A model generated the notes under the pieces. It was not told where the DNA came from, did no database searches, and saw only the letters and a list, made by a program, of their open reading frames with translations. From Meandrina meandrites (lineage: Eukaryota > Cnidaria > Anthozoa > Scleractinia > Meandrinidae): a DNA stretch of 64,000 bases. Location of the stretch: contig OY855915.1 in NCBI GenBank assembly GCA_963693305.1, positions 3,561,618 to 3,625,617 on the forward strand. Direction: 5' to 3'. The position numbers and the translations under genes are program-made. Position 1 is the first letter of the stretch. Each line of letters begins with the position of its first letter. Shown in pieces: positions 62,686-64,000 of the stretch.

Positions 62686-62871
62686 ACTAGGCGGGACATT
62701 CTGTTTTCTAAATCGTAACTGAATACGATCATTCAAGACAAATCCTTTTTATGTGCGGTTCAAAAGACATCAGAGAATTCCCCCATTGCGTAGGTAAAGT
62801 ATCAATAGCTCTCATTGAATAGAAAACTTCAAAGGAAGACAGACCGAAACTATTGAGGTTTTGTTTAACAA

Positions 62872-63008
62872 TGCCCGATTCCCTCTATGGCGCGCGCCTG
62901 CAGGGATTCACGGTAGTTGTATTCATCGTTGCTAAGTCTCGTGCATGGTTTGATGAATACATATACCATGATTCCCTGCAGGCGCGCGCCATAGAGGGAG
63001 TCGGGCAT
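62872..63008. mobile_element. Foldback element inside the LINE remnant
   Basis: AATGCCCGATTCCCTCTATG, then GCGCGCGCCTGCAGGGA, is mirrored by TCCCTGCAGGCGCGCGCC, then ATAGAGGGAGTCGGGCATT. The arms are about 38 bp, with a centre that also pairs partly (TTGTATTCATC / GATGAATACA). Confidence 0.7.
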
Positions 63009-63585
63009 TAGTTCATTTTCGTTTCAGTTTGTTATGAGATCCGCTAGTAAAATTATACACTTATTTAATAAAGCACGATGGAAAGCAGATTTTTCATTAA
63101 TGCAGATATACTTATTATTCCATATTATTCCACATTCTGTATCGTAGAAAACGGGCAATTATAGCTCTTGGCCTGGCTTGAATAAAGCCTCTCTTTCCCA
63201 CTCTGTGGACCCTCTGAATTTCAATGGATCGAGCATTGCTCATTTGGAGCTGGATTTCCATGAAAATATAAAGAGTCTCTTTAGTGTCTTCTTCGGCGAC
63301 TTCTTCCCGAATTCCGTAGAAGCGCAAGTTTTCTCGGCGCTTACTTCTGTGTCGTTTTCGATTTTTTTGATTTTTCTAGATTGGCTTTCCCATCTTCTAC
63401 GTCCTTGTTTAAGGCGAGGGTTCACCTGAAGCCCGTTTGTACACCGCTTAAGTTGTGTTTAAGTGGCTCAAGGGGGTTTAGATATTCCCGTCTTTGGTAT
63501 TCTATTGCAGCTACGCCAATAATGTTGAGGTTGAACTTTTAGTACAACTTTGTAAAGGTTTTACTGAGGAATAAATTGCAGTTGC

Positions 63586-63998
63586 TATGACGTCAAAATT
63601 CGTTGTCATGCAACGTCATTTGAGGTCAAAGATGCCTTATTTTTTACCGTTTGAGGCTAATAACTTAAAAACTAGACGGTGAAAGTTTTTGTTTTTCATA
63701 TATGTTTGCCTACTGGGCAAAACAAACAATCTAACAATGTTAAAAAAAATTCTGTAGGTAGGGTTCAGAGCCACCTTAAATTAGTGAAAAAATGACGTAG
63801 CTTCGAACCCTACCTACAGATGTTTTTAAAAATTTACAAAGATTTTCTTTTGTCAGTTGGATAAAAATATATCAAAAACAAGAACTTTCACCGAGTAGTT
63901 TTTGAGTTATTAGTTTCAAAAAGTCCAAAATAGGGTATCTTTGACCTCATATGACGTTGCCATGGCAATGATTTTTGACGTCATAACGATGTCAATTT
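63586..63998. repeat. Long imperfect palindrome at the right edge
   Basis: ATGACGTCAAAATTCGTTGTCATGCAACG at the left is answered by GTTGCCATGGCAATGATTTT, then TGACGTCAT, at the right. GAGGTCAAAGATGCC / GGGTATCTTTGACCTC, AACTAGACGGTGAAAGTT / AACTTTCACCGAGTAGTT and TCTGTAGGTAGGGTTC / GAACCCTACCTACAGA pair inwards, centred near 63790. Arms are about 200 bp. It may run past base 64000. Confidence 0.78.
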
Positions 63999-64000
63999 GT

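Larger units (their letters stand above)
61375..63430 (-). mobile_element. L1/Tx1-like LINE remnant: ORF1 piece and ORF2 C-terminus
   Basis: Minus-strand order: an ORF1-like piece (about 63430 to 63120) with NLRFYGIREEVAEEDTKE, IEIQRVHRVGK and RPRAIIARFLRY, the pattern of the L1 ORF1 RNA-binding region; then an ORF2 tail (about 62870 to 61900) with FEVFYSMRAIDTLPTQWGNS, REFQYKILNRYLPTNSFLHK and LCTFCD...ESGTLEHLFIYC, the zinc-binding end found after reverse transcriptase. Endonuclease and RT are missing between the two pieces. Frameshifts and two younger insertions (62227-62685 and 62872-63008) show that it is dead. The 3' flank (61375-61880) is AT-rich with an open frame of no clear homology. 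Confidence 0.7.

Overview
The window is eukaryotic, AT-rich and intron-rich, and packed with short DNA transposons. Animal gene families (ZW10, EZH2, rhodopsin-class GPCR, THAP, TPR), the style of the introns and the coral-like repeats point to a cnidarian, most likely a stony coral. This is inferred from content; nothing in the sequence names the species.

Left end (1-30.8 kb). The first four coding exons of a ZW10 kinetochore gene run leftward out of the window. Only 217 bp separates its ATG from the ATG of a rightward EZH2 gene (the H3K27 methyltransferase of PRC2). I traced EZH2 through 22 coding exons whose splice phases all agree, giving 702 codons plus stop. Its introns carry several non-autonomous transposons with clear target-site duplications, two tRNA-derived SINEs and a minisatellite holding twelve perfect E2F consensus sites.

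Receptor array (18.4-48.5 kb). EZH2 intron 20 (11.6 kb) contains a same-strand tandem array of single-exon class A GPCR genes. Four intact receptors and one truncated one precede EZH2 exons 21-22. The whole block, including those two SET-domain exons, is then repeated: a receptor relic, two intact receptors, one chimeric and interrupted receptor, and a second copy of exons 21-22 that encodes an identical C-terminus. Two more receptor scraps follow. I infer an ancestral block of receptors 0-a-b-d-c followed by the EZH2 3' exons, duplicated by unequal exchange and then eroded by deletions and transposon insertions, including a 3.8-kb hAT-like element. Receptor variation concentrates in the outer and ligand-facing parts, while the cytoplasmic parts stay nearly constant.

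Right end (48.5-64 kb). This holds two phase-compatible exons (plus a doubtful terminal one) of an unrecognised rightward gene, fragments of two LINE families, a leftward intronless TPR gene cut by a 1,385-bp transposon flanked by a 6-bp duplication, a frameshifted THAP-domain fragment, and many foldback or TIR elements. The last about 410 bp are a long imperfect palindrome.
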